Shown here piece by piece: positions 10,788 through 22,601 of a stretch of DNA of 64,000 bases (position 1 is its first letter; the number at the start of each line of letters is the position of its first letter). The DNA is from Mycocentrospora acerina (taxonomy: Eukaryota > Ascomycota > Dothideomycetes > Pleosporales): the NCBI GenBank assembly GCA_022701365.1, contig JAKUHH010000025.1, forward strand, positions 434,001-498,000, written 5' to 3'. The notes below the pieces were generated by a model. That model saw only the letters and a list, made by a program, of their open reading frames with translations, did not search any database and was not told where the DNA came from. The position numbers were made by a program, and so were the translations under genes.

Positions 10788-11847
10788 TTAAACTGCTGCA
10801 GTCTCTACACTCTCAGCCTCAGCCACAACCTCAGCCTCGGCAGGACCGAGTTCCGCTGTTGTCATGGGGCCCTTAGGCCATGGCTTCCCCAGCGCATCCT
10901 GGACTTGTATGACCTGGTTCTTCGGGCCGGGCACACAACCAGTGACGACTACGAGTCCGTTTTCGTTGTCAACCATCAACACCTTGAGGTTCTTGACAGT
11001 GACCCGCTCGGCACCCATGCGTCCAGCCATGCGCTTTCCGGGGAGGACACGCGAACCAGAGCCCTGCGAACCACCTGCGGATCCCATACCACGATGCATG
11101 AGCGATTGACCGTGGGAGGCGGGTTGACCACTGAAGCCGTGGCGTTTCATGCCCTGAATTCCACTTTGTCAGCCTAGCCCTTCAATCACCATGCTTCACT
11201 GCCGAGCATCAGGGCATTACGAAACTTACACCAGCGAATCCCATTCCCCTACTGATAGCCCTGACATCTACCCACTGACCCTTTGTAAACCACCCAGCGC
11301 CCACCATCTCTCCAACTGCGACCTTCAGCCCCGCTGCATCTTTGACCTTAAACTCAGCCATCCACCGCTTCGGGCTGACCTTGCCCGCCGCGAAGTGCCC
11401 CAGCATCGGCCTCGTCACATTCCGTGGCTCCCTCTGCCCAGCACCAATCTGCACGGCCCAGTATCCATTCTTGTCCCGCGTCTTGTGTGCAACGACTTCA
11501 TTGCGGTCAAGCTGCAGAACTGTGCACGGCGTGCGTTTCCCAGACTCGGGGTCGTACACGGATGTCATGCCGCGCTTGAGGGCGAGCAGACCGGTGCGGA
11601 GGGGTGTCGAGTGCGCCCTGCGCTCAAGGGCGGCCGTAGATGTGGCGTTCAAAGCGGGTTTCGAGGGGTGGTGGGCGAACCGGTCTGGACGTGGGGTATT
11701 TGTGGATTTGATGCCGCGGATCGATGTATATGCGGTCCTTGGGCGGGCGATTTGTGTGACATTTTGCTGAATGAGGGAGCGTGCTGAGAAGGGAATGAGG
11801 AAGGATGGGGGCAGGAGGCCCCAATTGAGAGGCGCCTTGGGTGGCAT
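10788..11847 (-). CDS. MRPL9: Mitochondrial large-subunit ribosomal protein uL3m
   Basis: A mitochondrial ribosomal protein of the bacterial L3 family, part of the 54S subunit. Exon 1 is 11847-11230 and exon 2 is 11153-10788. The intron is 76 nt, phase 0, with GTAAGT donor, ggctgac branch and TTCAG acceptor. The product is 327 aa. The junction rebuilds the conserved GMGFAG-GMKRHGF motif of L3. Exon 2 carries the SHG and PGKRMAGRMGAERVT core that contacts 23S rRNA. The first ~100 residues are basic, rich in Ser/Arg/Ala, and suit a mitochondrial targeting sequence. I chose the ATG at 11847 because the upstream in-frame extension (to 11976) adds sequence unlike L3. Identification is firm. Confidence 0.95.
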
Positions 11848-12415
11848 TGTGGATATGGTAGCGTGTGAAGCGGCACTTTCGTCGACAAGGTTGCGTCTGG
11901 AGGTTTTCGAACATGATGCACAGACCCCGGTCACGTGAATTATGATAGTCTTCTGCTGCGATGAACTATGCCGCAATTTCTTTCAACTTCCGAGACACAG
12001 GCCCAAGCAAATAGTCAAACTTACGCATTCCACACCACTTCTATTTACTAGATCACATCCATACGGCCTTCGATTTAAATGTGAAACGAAGCATACCACA
12101 ATCTGCATGAGTACCTTCTTTTCTGTCATACAGGATAATGAAAACAAGTGCAAAAATAACTACATAAAATATCAGGGTATCCTCCCAAAAAGCATGTAAC
12201 GCCAGCAAAAACTCCAGCGCAAATCCTTAGCGCTTAGAACTACAATATCGTCTCGAAATGAGACTACAGAAGCAAAGGCTCTCCTTACTATACAGTTGGA
12301 GATATTGGAGTTTTGCATGTGTGCGGATTGAGCCAGTATCGAAGCTTCAGATCACGAAAGAGCTTAGCTGTTGGTTGATCCTAAAGTAGAATCATATCGC
12401 GCGAACAAGATAGCG
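11848..12415. other. Intergenic region upstream of uL3m
   Basis: 568 bases between the uL3m start and the 3' end of the Zn2Cys6 fusion gene. It must include the uL3m promoter and the fusion gene's 3' UTR. No further gene is seen. Confidence 0.5.
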
Positions 12416-14757
12416 CTAGTCTACCCAATTGACGTCGCGCACATTAGCTGGGTTGCCGAGAGCGATGCAGTCGGGTGGCACATCCTGTGAAGTGTTAGCG
12501 TTTGCGGTTAAAGAGGAACACTAGAAGCAGTCCGATGGAGAAGACATCACTTACCCGAACAACGACAGACCCAGGACGGATGATAGCACCGTTGCCAATA
12601 CGTACACCGGCTTCAACGATGCAGCCATCACCAATGTGAACGTTCTCACCAATGTAAACCTCTTTGGCAACCTCTGTGCCATTGAATCCTTTCAACGTCT
12701 TCGTGTCAGTCGGCGTCTTGAGAGTGGTGATTGTAACGCGGGAGCCGATCTTCGTATTTCTACCAATCGCAATTCTGCCAGAGTCGTGGAACTCGCAGTT
12801 GGATCCAATGACGACGTAATCGCCAACTGAGATATTGTAGCCATAGTCACACTGAAACGGCGTAGCGACGTGTACGCTACCGCCGAGGTGACCAGATATG
12901 TGACGTTCGCCCTGACGAGGCTGGATCCAACCTGCTCCCACAATGTACTTGAAGTAGCGCTCGCGCTCACTTTGCGCAATTCCAACTGCGGCATTACTGG
13001 TACTGTTGAAGCGATATACTGCACCTGTGCATTGTGTACGCTCGTCAGTCAATTGTGTGTTGTATGGCAAGAAAGGTTCTCCATCCAACATCTTCTCCTT
13101 TTCGGTCTTCTGTCTTGGCGGTGGTGCATAATGGGGTGGTGGAGGTGGTGGGGGTGGAATGCTCTGAGTAATTAAAGATGGTTGCCGGGGTTGATGTACG
13201 GGCTGGTGTGCCATATTTAGATGCATCTTAGACTCAGTCGCACCTATGGGTGAGTTGATGGGGATTTTATTCATGCCCTGTGGAGTATGGTGATGTACAC
13301 GAGGGTCGGGATGACGGTTCAAAGGTGACTGTTCCATATGTTGATGTGGTGGACGGTAGTCATGGGATGGTTGTCTTTCGTGGCTCCCAACTGGAGGTTG
13401 AATGGATGGTTGCCTGTCATGGGTTGAAGCCTGAGGTTGAAGAGATGGCGGCCTCTCATAGCTTGGAGCTGGAGGCGGTTGAGGGTAGGACGCAGGCGGC
13501 GGCGGCGGCGGTGGTGGAGGTGGTGGCGGTGGAGGAGGCGGAGGCCGAGCGTGTTCTATATACGATGCCTGAGTAGGTTGACCCCAGCTGGTCCTATTTG
13601 CTGGTACACTGCGAGCTTTTTCGATTTCACTGGGCGCAAGCACACCAGGCTCCGTCCTGTTACCTTCGTCTTTCCCGATGCCACAGTGAGGAAAGTGCTC
13701 GTCTCCGCATGTCCTACATGGAAAATCGCAGTGAGGAATGTGCAAGTGTTTGCATGCAGCACAGTATCCAAAGATGTTTGGTCGAGCTTCAGGTCGTTCT
13801 CTAGCTAGCAATGTGGGTGCTTGCTTTGCAGCCCCGTTTGTTGGCCACGGCACCTTCTTCGCGTAGCCTTCACAAATGAAGCCTCCTCGCGTACAATTGG
13901 AGCCTGCGCAAAACGTTCAGATATGACGATGAAAAGGAGAGGGGAGCAAAGAGATACGTACATTCGGGCTTGGCTTCATCACACTTCTTCTTGCGCCTTC
14001 TACACGTGCCACAGCCAGTTTTAGTCCGGTTTGCAAACTGTCTCTTCCTCTTCTTCATTTCGACTTGCACACCGGCTCGAGTCGTCTCCATTGTGCTTTC
14101 CCGTTCAAATTCGTTCAACTCATCCGTGTCACCCCTAGGTACATGTGACAGTGACACTGATGGCATGATCTTGTCACCGAGATCCATAGTACTACGAGGT
14201 TTCGGCTCTTGCTGAAAAGACTTGTATGGCACTTCAAGAGGCTCAGTATTCCAGCGCCTTTCAGGCTCTGGTCGGTCAATCGGAGGTAGTGTCAGGTCAC
14301 GAGGATGATCCATACTTGGCACTTTGGCGTGGTATGCAGGTTTTGGCGATGCGGCGCCATTCGCAGAAGGATATGGTCCGAAAAGAGGCCTGGTGATGAC
14401 AACGGATTCATCTCGCGCACGATGCATACGATCATCCTCACCCTCGTCCGCTATCGACCGTCTCCTCTTGCTAAGCATAAGGGGAGACTTGTCCTCACTG
14501 GCAATGACGGGTGAGATGGAGTGGCTAGCAGTAGTATATCCATTTTCGGACTGCCGTGGTGTAGACTTCCAGTCAGACCCTCCGCATGTGGCAGATTGTT
14601 GGTCCAATCGATCATCATTGGGGCGAAGTGTCGACCTTGCATGGACCGCATCCATGGTCACGTCTTTGGGGGATGTCCTGCCATTCACTGCAGTGAATGC
14701 AGGCGCAAATGATTCTCTGGTTTGGCTCATGAATGGCGTGTGAAGCACAGCTGACAT
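12416..14757 (-). CDS. Zn2Cys6 protein fused to maltose O-acetyltransferase-like domain
   Basis: Three exons (14757-13962, 13903-12555, 12484-12416; introns 58 and 70 nt) encode 737 aa. Residues 1-240 are disordered. The Zn(II)2Cys6 cluster spans about 249-276 with C-x2-C-x6-C-x6-C-x2-C-x6-C spacing; its second half appears only after splicing. Residues ~313-339 hold two copies of a C-x2-C-x3-H-x-P-H-C motif. Next come a run of about 17 prolines, Gln/His/Pro-rich repeats and a second Pro run. The C-terminal ~200 residues begin with a Mac-type segment (KEKMLDGEPF) and continue as a left-handed hexapeptide beta-helix (FQCDYGYN, NCEFHDSG, IGENVHIGDG) ending DVPPDCIALGNPA. Maltose and galactoside acetyltransferases share this fold. 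The usual catalytic T-x-x-x-H-P histidine aligns with Thr near residue 662, so enzyme activity is doubtful. Likely a nuclear regulator; targets unknown. Confidence 0.88.
13498..13554 (-). repeat. Poly-proline coding run
   Basis: About 17 consecutive Pro codons of mixed CCN use in the Zn2Cys6 fusion gene. A second, shorter Pro run lies near 13140. Confidence 0.8.
13683..13763 (-). other. Duplicated Cys/His knuckle in the fusion protein
   Basis: Two adjacent 12-residue units, CAACKHLHIPHC and CRTCGDEHFPHC, share the pattern C-x2-C-x3-H-x-P-H-C. They sit between the Zn2Cys6 cluster and the first poly-Pro run. The spacing of Cys and His suggests two small zinc sites, or one shared site. Confidence 0.7.
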
Positions 14758-16100
14758 AATACTCTGGTTGTGTGTTTCTTGGCAGATATATAACCTGCAG
14801 AGGCAAAATATGGTCGCGCAACGAAATTGAGCTTGAGATGTTGAAGGAAGTTGCAGGCTTGCAGCCTATGGCATCCAGGTGTTGTCCACGGATGCTCCCA
14901 TGAAAACGCTGGTCTCGTACTCTCTGGCAATGGACATGCAATGTGAGGCGAACCACGGCTGCTGGCACGTGAATTTAACGTATGCGCCTGTTGAGCAGCG
15001 CAATTGGCGGCTCTCAGGCTTAGTGCTGGGTTGTGCGAGGGAGATCAACAGAGGCTGCAGCGGTTGGGTTTGTCAAACAGATGTCTCGGCAAGGTGTGTC
15101 GCCGTGGTGTCGTCGAGGCAGCGGTGACGAGCAAGCCGCCGATCCGGTCGACTACGGAGGCCAGGGAACCAGGCAGGATGCAGGCCGTCCAAGTGCAGGC
15201 AAAGTCGCGGCGGGAGGGTGATGGGTGCGTGGGTGCGGGGCGGAAACAGAGCCACCCCGTCGCAGCGAGAGTGGGTGTATAAAGAAGATCGAGTCGAGTC
15301 TAAGAGCTGCGAGCGAGGAGGGGACCCAAAGGCGCAGTTGCCAGCAATTTTGGCGCCAGCCGTGCATGCGGATTCCCCTGCAAATGCTAACCGCTAGCCC
15401 CACGCGTGCCAAAGTGGCGCCCTGAACCTTGACCGAACACCCAGATGACGCGCCCAACGCCGCCTGCGATTTGCATCCGCCTCGACTCCTACGTAAGCGA
15501 CCCTGCATGCGGGTGCCGAAAGACGCGGTGGTGCTGGATTTGCATCGCCAGCCCCAGAGGTCGCTGCTGGCCACGCTGGAGGGCGCGGTGGGCACAGATG
15601 CGGCCAGGGTGCGAGGCTCGGCAAAATGTCCCTCTGCATCCCGGCGTCTGCGGCAAGGGGAGCATCGCCCAGAGCTGATTGGGCCCACCATCGGCCGACC
15701 AGTGCGCCTAGCCAGTACGCTACCCTCCTAGCGCGCCGTCCAACTTTGCGTCAATCGCGCATGGCAGGGTAGGCGCGTAGGTGCTTGTGCCTAGTTGCAC
15801 GCCTGCTCCTTCCCGAGCCTCTACCAGCACGCCGTCCGCACCGCCAGCACAACCACCACCGCCAGCGACCACCGCCAGCGACCGGCCTGGGTGCTGGCTG
15901 CTGACGGCTGGTGGCTGGCGGCTGCCTGCTGTCTGCCAGTAGCCACGTGATGTTGCTCAGACCGCGAGCCACTGGATGCCGCCGTCGCCCCGTGTGCCGC
16001 CTGGCTTCTCGCGCGCGTGCGCTTCGCTGACGAGGCCGTCAAGCACAACAGCCAAATGAGCCGGCCCTCCATGTTGCGAGGGCCGCCGCCCCGCCCCGCC
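14758..16100. other. GC-rich upstream region of the Zn2Cys6 fusion gene
   Basis: About 1.3 kb with higher GC than its surroundings. Many open frames occur on both strands simply because stops are rare. Near 15830-15930 there is imperfect repetition of ccgccagcgacc/gctggc-like units. This is probably the long promoter or leader of the leftward regulator gene. No protein family is recognisable. Confidence 0.45.
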
Positions 16101-16104
16101 TCTC

Positions 16105-16200
16105 GCCTTTATATATATTGCCTTGGGTCGGGCACACTGCGGCCTTGCATTGCGTCTCTCTGTCCGTCTCTCTATCTGTCTTTGTTGGTCGGTGTCCGTG
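16105..16200 (+). promoter_or_regulatory. TATA plus CT-rich core promoter, no clear gene
   Basis: A strong TATA-like box (ctttatatatattg, about 16108-16121) is followed 25-75 bases later by a long pyrimidine tract (tctctctgtccgtctctc..., about 16153-16185). In filamentous fungi this arrangement marks highly transcribed rightward promoters. No convincing protein-coding gene follows, so the transcript may be non-coding or may carry only short frames. Confidence 0.45.
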
Positions 16201-19200
16201 TCACTCACCACGCGCCCAGGCCCTTCCGCTGACCCCCGCGTCTATCTGGCCATTCGGCGTTGCACCGCAGACTGACTCGCCCTTCATTGGCTACTCGGCC
16301 CGCTGCTTCACACTTTGCGCTGCACGCGCCTTGTCCTCATACGCATGCACGCAGAGCACCCGCGCGGCCAATACCCACCAATGCCATCTCCGCGACCATG
16401 AGCCGCGACGTACATCGGCTAAGGTGGCGGGTTGGGCATCCCCGCCGTCGCAGAGCATATCGTCCCTCGCTATAGCCCTCCTCGAAACGTCTCTCGCAAT
16501 CGGTTGTACCATCCAGTGTCCATGCACACCAGCTATTGATTGCTTGCCCCATTCGTCCTCGTGCATCCGTCGAATGGCAGGCGCTGTGCTAGTCACGCTT
16601 CTACGTGCGACTTCTCCTCTACAAGTGTATTCCCGCCACACCTCGCCACCCTTTTGTATTTCACATTCCTACAGTGCAATCCAGCAGTATGTATTCTTGG
16701 GATATGCGGCGCGTTCCGCTCCCGTTAGCGATCAAACAGCCAGCTGGGGACTTTGTCATCGAACTGACCGATCTACCTTTAACCAGTTTACTGGGGCCCT
16801 GAACGGCAGAAATTTCACCCCTTGCTATTGTTCTTGGGACTTGGCACTCTGATTAGAGGATTAGTCATCTCACCAACATGCCGCCCGCTAGACGAAGCGA
16901 TCCTCTGTGTTAACTCAGCGCGCATTTGCTTATTGTTCCAGTGTCCAACTCCGACAACCTGGAGCCCGCTCTAGTACCGTTTGAGAGGAACGACTCATGG
17001 CACCGAATTAGAGATCGCGGAGGGGACACTCCGATCACCATCACTGTGCCACATGAATCTCTCCACAATTGCTCCTTGCAAACAAAGAACAGACAGGGAG
17101 AATACGAGCCCTTGGTATCGCTTAAGAGTTAATCGGATGTCGACTCCTAAACCTTGTTGTTGTTGTCGCACACCCTCTTCAACTAAATTACCAAAATAAG
17201 CACTGGCTAAAGAGATTCTGACTTCGAGCCCTATGTTTTTTTTTCTGGGTCTCTCCTAATACAATTCTCGAATGCTCTATTCTTATTGGCATTCTAGATA
17301 GTGCTATTAATCATGTAATCTAACGTAACAGCACTTGGGCACTTGTCTACTTTTGTGTCTATATCATACATCTTAATCTTGCGACAGTCTGTTTTCCACA
17401 AAGCGCAACGCTTAGGCTTCTCCCGAGTCGAGTTGTTGTACCACGGGCTCATTCTTTCGAAACTGCAATAGGCTATCGGTGATACAATGTCTTCATCACA
17501 TACATGTACTATGTACGTGCGCGACGAGACTCGGAAAAGCATGCCGAGTCGAGTCGCTTAAAAGTCTTGCAAAGATATACTAACTCTTTCAGAGCCACAA
17601 CAGAGCGATCATCTGTAACCTCGGAACTGTCAACACAATCGCTTTTCCCCGCTACTGCAAAGATTCATACTAGCATAGATATATTGGCACACGCTAAGTC
17701 CAGCCCAACGTGCTAGCCATACGAGTGCAACACCCACGGGCTCTTGTGCAACAGCGTCTTTCTCTAAGTCCAATTACTTAGTCAATTCTGTCGGCTGCGG
17801 CGGAAGGTTTCGTGCTATCTTTCTGCCCGTACAGCGCAACACGCAGATAGGGGTTGTGGTTTATCAAACAGAAGGCCATGTTATTCTTGTCAAGCATGGA
17901 TGATCTACCGTTGCAAGCCAAAAGGCACCTGCTTGTATGAGGCAACACTCTAAATCCACAACTCCCGTCGCTGCTGCGGTATCGTCATCGCTCCTAGCTA
18001 GACGCCGATCTTAACGTTGTTCCAAATCAACGTATCGAATACTTGTGTGCAAGCGGTATTCAAGTTCCGGTCCTCTCTGAACTGAGCTGATCCCGAGACA
18101 TAAAACCCTGTCTAGTTGACCACATCTCATGTGTCACCGGAATGCTCCGCAATTTGTCTTAACTTGACCCAATGCAGCGGAGGATAAATTTAAAAGGGCT
18201 AGGCATTTGCTGTGAAGAATAACTGTGTGTGTCTATTTACTGCACCCACATCACCACACTCTCAGGCTTCTCCCACACCAGAGCGTTGGAACGGGATTTG
18301 AAGACGAAAGTATTTCACTTTGGTGCGTGCTCATCATTCGAGTCGTCTTCACACACAGCAGTATCCTGCATACTGCAAGGCACATACGTCAGGCCTGCAG
18401 ACACCTGCTGCCTAGAACGAGGCACGTAAGCGCCTCTGCAGGCGCTTATACCCCTAATATGCGCATTGTCGTATGGCAAGCACGTGGATGATACGACAAA
18501 TCTCTTGCGATCGCTTGAATTTTAACTTCGATCGGCTACGCACGTAAAGCGCTTACGACGCCCTCTCTCTGCTTAACGCCAGGGCTGCCGCGGTAGATAT
18601 CAAGTATATAGCTACATGTAGTGACTGATGATGAGTGGACGACTGAGAGTCTCTCCGTCCGTCGCCTTTCTAATAACATCATATGGACTGCTTCACGGTA
18701 CTCGCACGATTGGAGAGGATGCTTATTTGCGTAGTTCTTGGTAGTCCAGTCAACTACTGAAGACGCCGGCATCGTACGACCATTGTACACTTTTTATTAC
18801 GACCTCGGTCTACATTCATTTCAGCACCTCCTCCTCCTCCGCTACTCAAACGAACGTGTTCAACAAATAAGTCCTCATCATGTCACAAAAGTCAAAACAT
18901 ACAACTCCTTTCCTTCCTCTTCTATCGTATCCAAATCCAGCCCCATGCCAATCAAGCTAGCCATTCTACCTAGCCCGGACTCGATATTGCGCATCTCACT
19001 CGCAACCATGTCCATCTCTCCCGATGACCAAGATTCAAGCCTGCGTTGCTACAAAAGGAGAGCGAATTGTCTTTTTTTATTTAGTAATACTGATGTAACA
19101 GATTGGCATGCAATGTTACAACCCAGCCAATACTCGGCGCCTGGATGTTTTTTTTCGCCACCGGGCGTGTTGTTCAAAATGCCTACTCATTCGTGCATGC

Positions 19201-20335
19201 ATGGGAGAGAGTTAGAGAGAGGCTGTACCATACCTGTGCGTGGAAGTATACGCGTGGCTACTAATATGAGCTGGACATCTCACAGCCAGTGGATCGATGA
19301 ATGAATCAGTCAGATCTAGCCGGTCATTTTTTCTTTCTTTCTTTTCTTGCAAGAAAGCGACTGTCCGAGCCGAGGGGGTAAAGACGAAGCGGGGGGGCGC
19401 GATGATGAGGCTTCAGAACGGCGACTGTGTGACTTGCCACAGGCATCCTACCTTCTCGCCTGCACAGCACTGTACTACACTGTACTTGTTTGATTGGTAG
19501 CAACGCCATGTAAATAACGACGTGTACTTTTCTTCTTCCTCGTCTTTTCGATTGCTGTTTCTACGGGGGGGGGAAGAGCTAGGAAGGCCTTGCCTCTGGG
19601 TAGCTTTGACTTTTCGCCTATCAATGTAGTATCCATCTCCGTTTTATGCGTACTTCAGCCAGCCATTAGAGCAAAAAGCAACATATCCATGTCTAAGCGA
19701 TCATCAACTGTCGCACAAGATATTAAGCGAGGCAGAGAGTGGAGCACTGTAACAGTCTGCACATTTTATTCTTGCTCTCACTCCTATCCCAATTCAAGGA
19801 TTCACCATGTATCAAAAATAATAACAACAGTATACACGTCTTTCCCGCCATACCCTACCTAAAGTAATAAAAAAAAGGCCCTACAGTCCACATCCTTACA
19901 GTCCTCGTGGCTCAAAATACAAACAAAATCCCATATTTCAAATTCGGGGTATCTGAAAGAAAGTGCACGCTTATGCCTAAGTCAAGGTATGAAGAAGGAA
20001 AGGGACAAAAAAAAGGAAGATGAAAACCCCAAGCCCTCCAACCTGCCAATCCTATGCACGCATCTACAGTCTGCTCTCCCTGTAATTCTCTCACCTCCCC
20101 CCCCCTCTCTCTCTCTCTTTCTCTTTTGCAAGCGATTATCGCTATTTCGTGGTTGTTTTAGGATCCACATTCTTCAGACCATATGTTTACTTTCCTTGGC
20201 TTCAACTGCTTCTTCAACCGGCCCATGTGGGGTTTGCTGCCCATGTGCTTCCACTTTGGCCGCTTCGTTACTCTTTTTTTTCCCTCGGTTGATATCTTGC
20301 TTCATGGCAATGTCTCTAGTGATCCATAATCTAAT
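16201..20335. other. Gene-poor region, 4.1 kb
   Basis: No recognisable gene. Open frames at 16118-16852, 16605-16802 and 16926-17132 (+) lie behind the promoter-like element and have fairly protein-like composition, but I find no homologous family or consistent splice chain. From about 17.2 to 20.3 kb the sequence is AT-richer, with short homopolymers (a G run near 19566; CT run near 20100-20125). The last part is the 3' flank of ICE2. Confidence 0.4.
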
Positions 20336-21759
20336 CTAATCAACCTTCCAGTGGCTTGTTAATCTTCCATCATCATCTTGATTCGAGATCTTTAATTCAA
20401 TGGCGTAAAGACCCATTGTGATGGCGAGATTAACCCAACGCCAGGTGTTTCCACCCGCATCACCGCCTTGGTTTTTCCACCACTCGCCGGTGACAGCGCT
20501 TCCATCGCTGCCGTTGCCACTAGCAAAGTGCTGCATCAATAGACTTGTGTAAACTGCGATGATGATACTCGGACTAAACCAAGTTAGGAATCCGAGAATC
20601 TTGGATGTCTCGTCGTCATCATCGAGGCTTGGTTCTTGCGACAGGGCTCGAGCGCCGCTTTCTCGTATAGCAGGAATGATGCGTGCCGCGGCATACATGA
20701 CGAAAACACGGTAGGCAAGCGAGATGATGACGGAGGGTGTGATGGTCATAACGGCACCAACCATGAGGTTGAACCCGGTATGAATGATTGTGGGAAGGGA
20801 GCCCATGGCGTGGAGAAGTGTGGTGTAGGATGCCATGATGATAGGCGGGAGTGGAGGGAGAGCAGGATCGGAAGTGCTCGTATTGGGCATAGAATCTGGT
20901 GAGGGTTGGTAGTCGGTGAAGATCTGATAGATACAGAGAGTTACGTAGGCGAACTGCTCAAGTATTAGCTGAAGTATGTGGAACTATCTGTGTGAACATA
21001 CCAGCAATGATGATTCCACTGGATTGCCTCGTGCGCTGACGATGCCCCATCCACCAAGAAATATGGCTGTTGTAATAGCTACGCCGATGAGAATAGCATC
21101 TACATTACTGATTTCAGGAAATGTAGTGATACGCCAGAGGAAGTAGACAGAAGTCGAGATGATTGATGCAGATGTGACCAGAAGACCGATCTGTACTCTC
21201 ATTAGTCTGTGCTTTGCAATGGACAAGTTCGAGAACTCACCATCCAACTGTCACCCCGCTCCTTGTTCACCACCCATCGTGTTATCTGCCCAGCAGCCTG
21301 GATCACCAGTAGACTACAGAAACCCTCGGCGATCTGGAATACGGGTGTGCTGTACCTCAGTGTCTTGTCCCATGCGCCAATGGATGCAGTTTGCAGTAGT
21401 CCGTCTGCGCCAAAAATCCAGTCAGACACCGACTTGAAGTCAGACCTCCGACCATTGAATGTACGCTCCACCCAGCCCGAACTGTTGTCTGCATCGATAG
21501 AGAACTTATTGAGGCTCCATATCAACAGTGTTGGGATTGCCAACCACTGTACCCACGCCACGATGTTGCACAGCGCCCATCTGAATCTCGAATGGTCTGG
21601 TGTCGCCAGTCGCAGGACCGAGTAGAAAAAGTAGTATGCGCTAAGGGATAGCGAGAATGCCAGTCCACATGTCCGTCCACCAATATCGAATGCGAGCGGG
21701 ATTGTGAATATGATGGCGCCGAGAAAGGTGGTCGACGATAGCACTCTGGTGAGCCACAT
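20336..21759 (-). CDS. ICE2: ICE2-family ER membrane protein
   Basis: A polytopic ER protein of the Ice2 family. In yeast Ice2 governs cortical ER inheritance and the balance between membrane and storage lipid synthesis. Exons are 21759-21241, 21190-21002 and 20953-20336, with introns of 50 and 48 nt, both phase 0, giving 441 aa (yeast 491). Family landmarks visible: IPLAFDIGG with CGLAF in the first membrane segments, TPVFQIAEGF and QAAGQITRW, NPVESSLL joined by splicing to FAYVTLCIYQIF, AARIIPAI and WFSPSIIIAVYT near the end. Several hydrophobic segments fit about eight to ten membrane spans. The middle loop is shorter than in yeast. Head-to-head with MYG1. The family call is from remembered yeast sequence and I regard it as strong. 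Confidence 0.92.
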
Positions 21760-22601
21760 CTAGAGGCGCTGTCCTCGCCAAGCTCGTATGAACACGAGCT
21801 TGACTGGCGGCGGGCACTGTGGATGCGAGAGGGGTTGATGCGCGCCGTGTACGCGCAGTTTGCGTGGTGGAGGCTGTGGGAGGTCACTCAAGGCCTGGGT
21901 CGCAGTGTCGAAGCGGGCGCACACGTGTGTTGAGTTTTGGTGAGGCTGGTGTGGTTCGTTTCTGGCCGTCGTTCTTGGCGAGAAATGAATCTTCACGTGC
22001 AAATCGTGCGAGTGATGCGCGCGCGTGCAGAGAACGACAGGAAGAGTCCCAGACAATGTGTGCTCGTGACAAGGTGTAGAAATGAAAAGAACGGCAAGCT
22101 AGAAGAAGGCACAGCTTGCTGCGTCAGTGTCTTTGTTGCGAGACCAGGCACAACTGCAAGCTGTTCGTGATTGGCAATGGCTGTCGCGTGCTGCCAGGAT
22201 GATCTGGGCTCCCACAATGCGGTGCGAATGACGGCAACGTCTCGGTAAAATCTGCAGAACGTGACCCGTTCCCAGACAGGCAGGTAACTTTGGTTCCTAC
22301 AACAGTTGCTCGCTACAGACGGCTGGCTGACGGGAAAGTTGAAAACGACTTGCGATGCGGTGAGCATCTCTGAGATTTTTACCCAAAGCCGAGTAGCGCC
22401 CGCTTCGCCAGATCGACTAGTTCGCCAAGGCTGCAGTAGCATGAATGCTAGTTTTGAACGTGTGGCGGTTCTTTTTGTAAAGCATCACAACGACCAGTTT
22501 GAATGCTTGCATTGAGACCAGTGATATTTCAAACTTTCAGACACATTACCAGCAGGTCCAGAACTATCTTTACCCACCAACCCGTCTTTTTATCTCAAAA
22601 A
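21760..22601. promoter_or_regulatory. Divergent promoter of ICE2 and MYG1
   Basis: 842 bases separate the two divergent start codons. The left part contains alternating purine/pyrimidine cgcgcg-like stretches and direct gtg/cac-rich sequence. A pyrimidine-rich leader precedes MYG1. No coding sequence is supported. Confidence 0.5.

Noticed and set aside
11848..11976. 43-residue N-terminal extension of uL3m.
   Set aside because: Unlike L3 and unneeded; the ATG at 11847 already gives a targeting-like leader.
16118..16852. A 244-codon plus frame behind the TATA/CT promoter.
   Set aside because: The first codons overlap the CT tract, where transcription probably starts, composition is erratic, and overlapping frames are also open. 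Not listed as a gene.
18738..19304. A 188-codon plus frame in the gene-poor stretch.
   Set aside because: Low-complexity, no family, no promoter features directly upstream; more likely chance.
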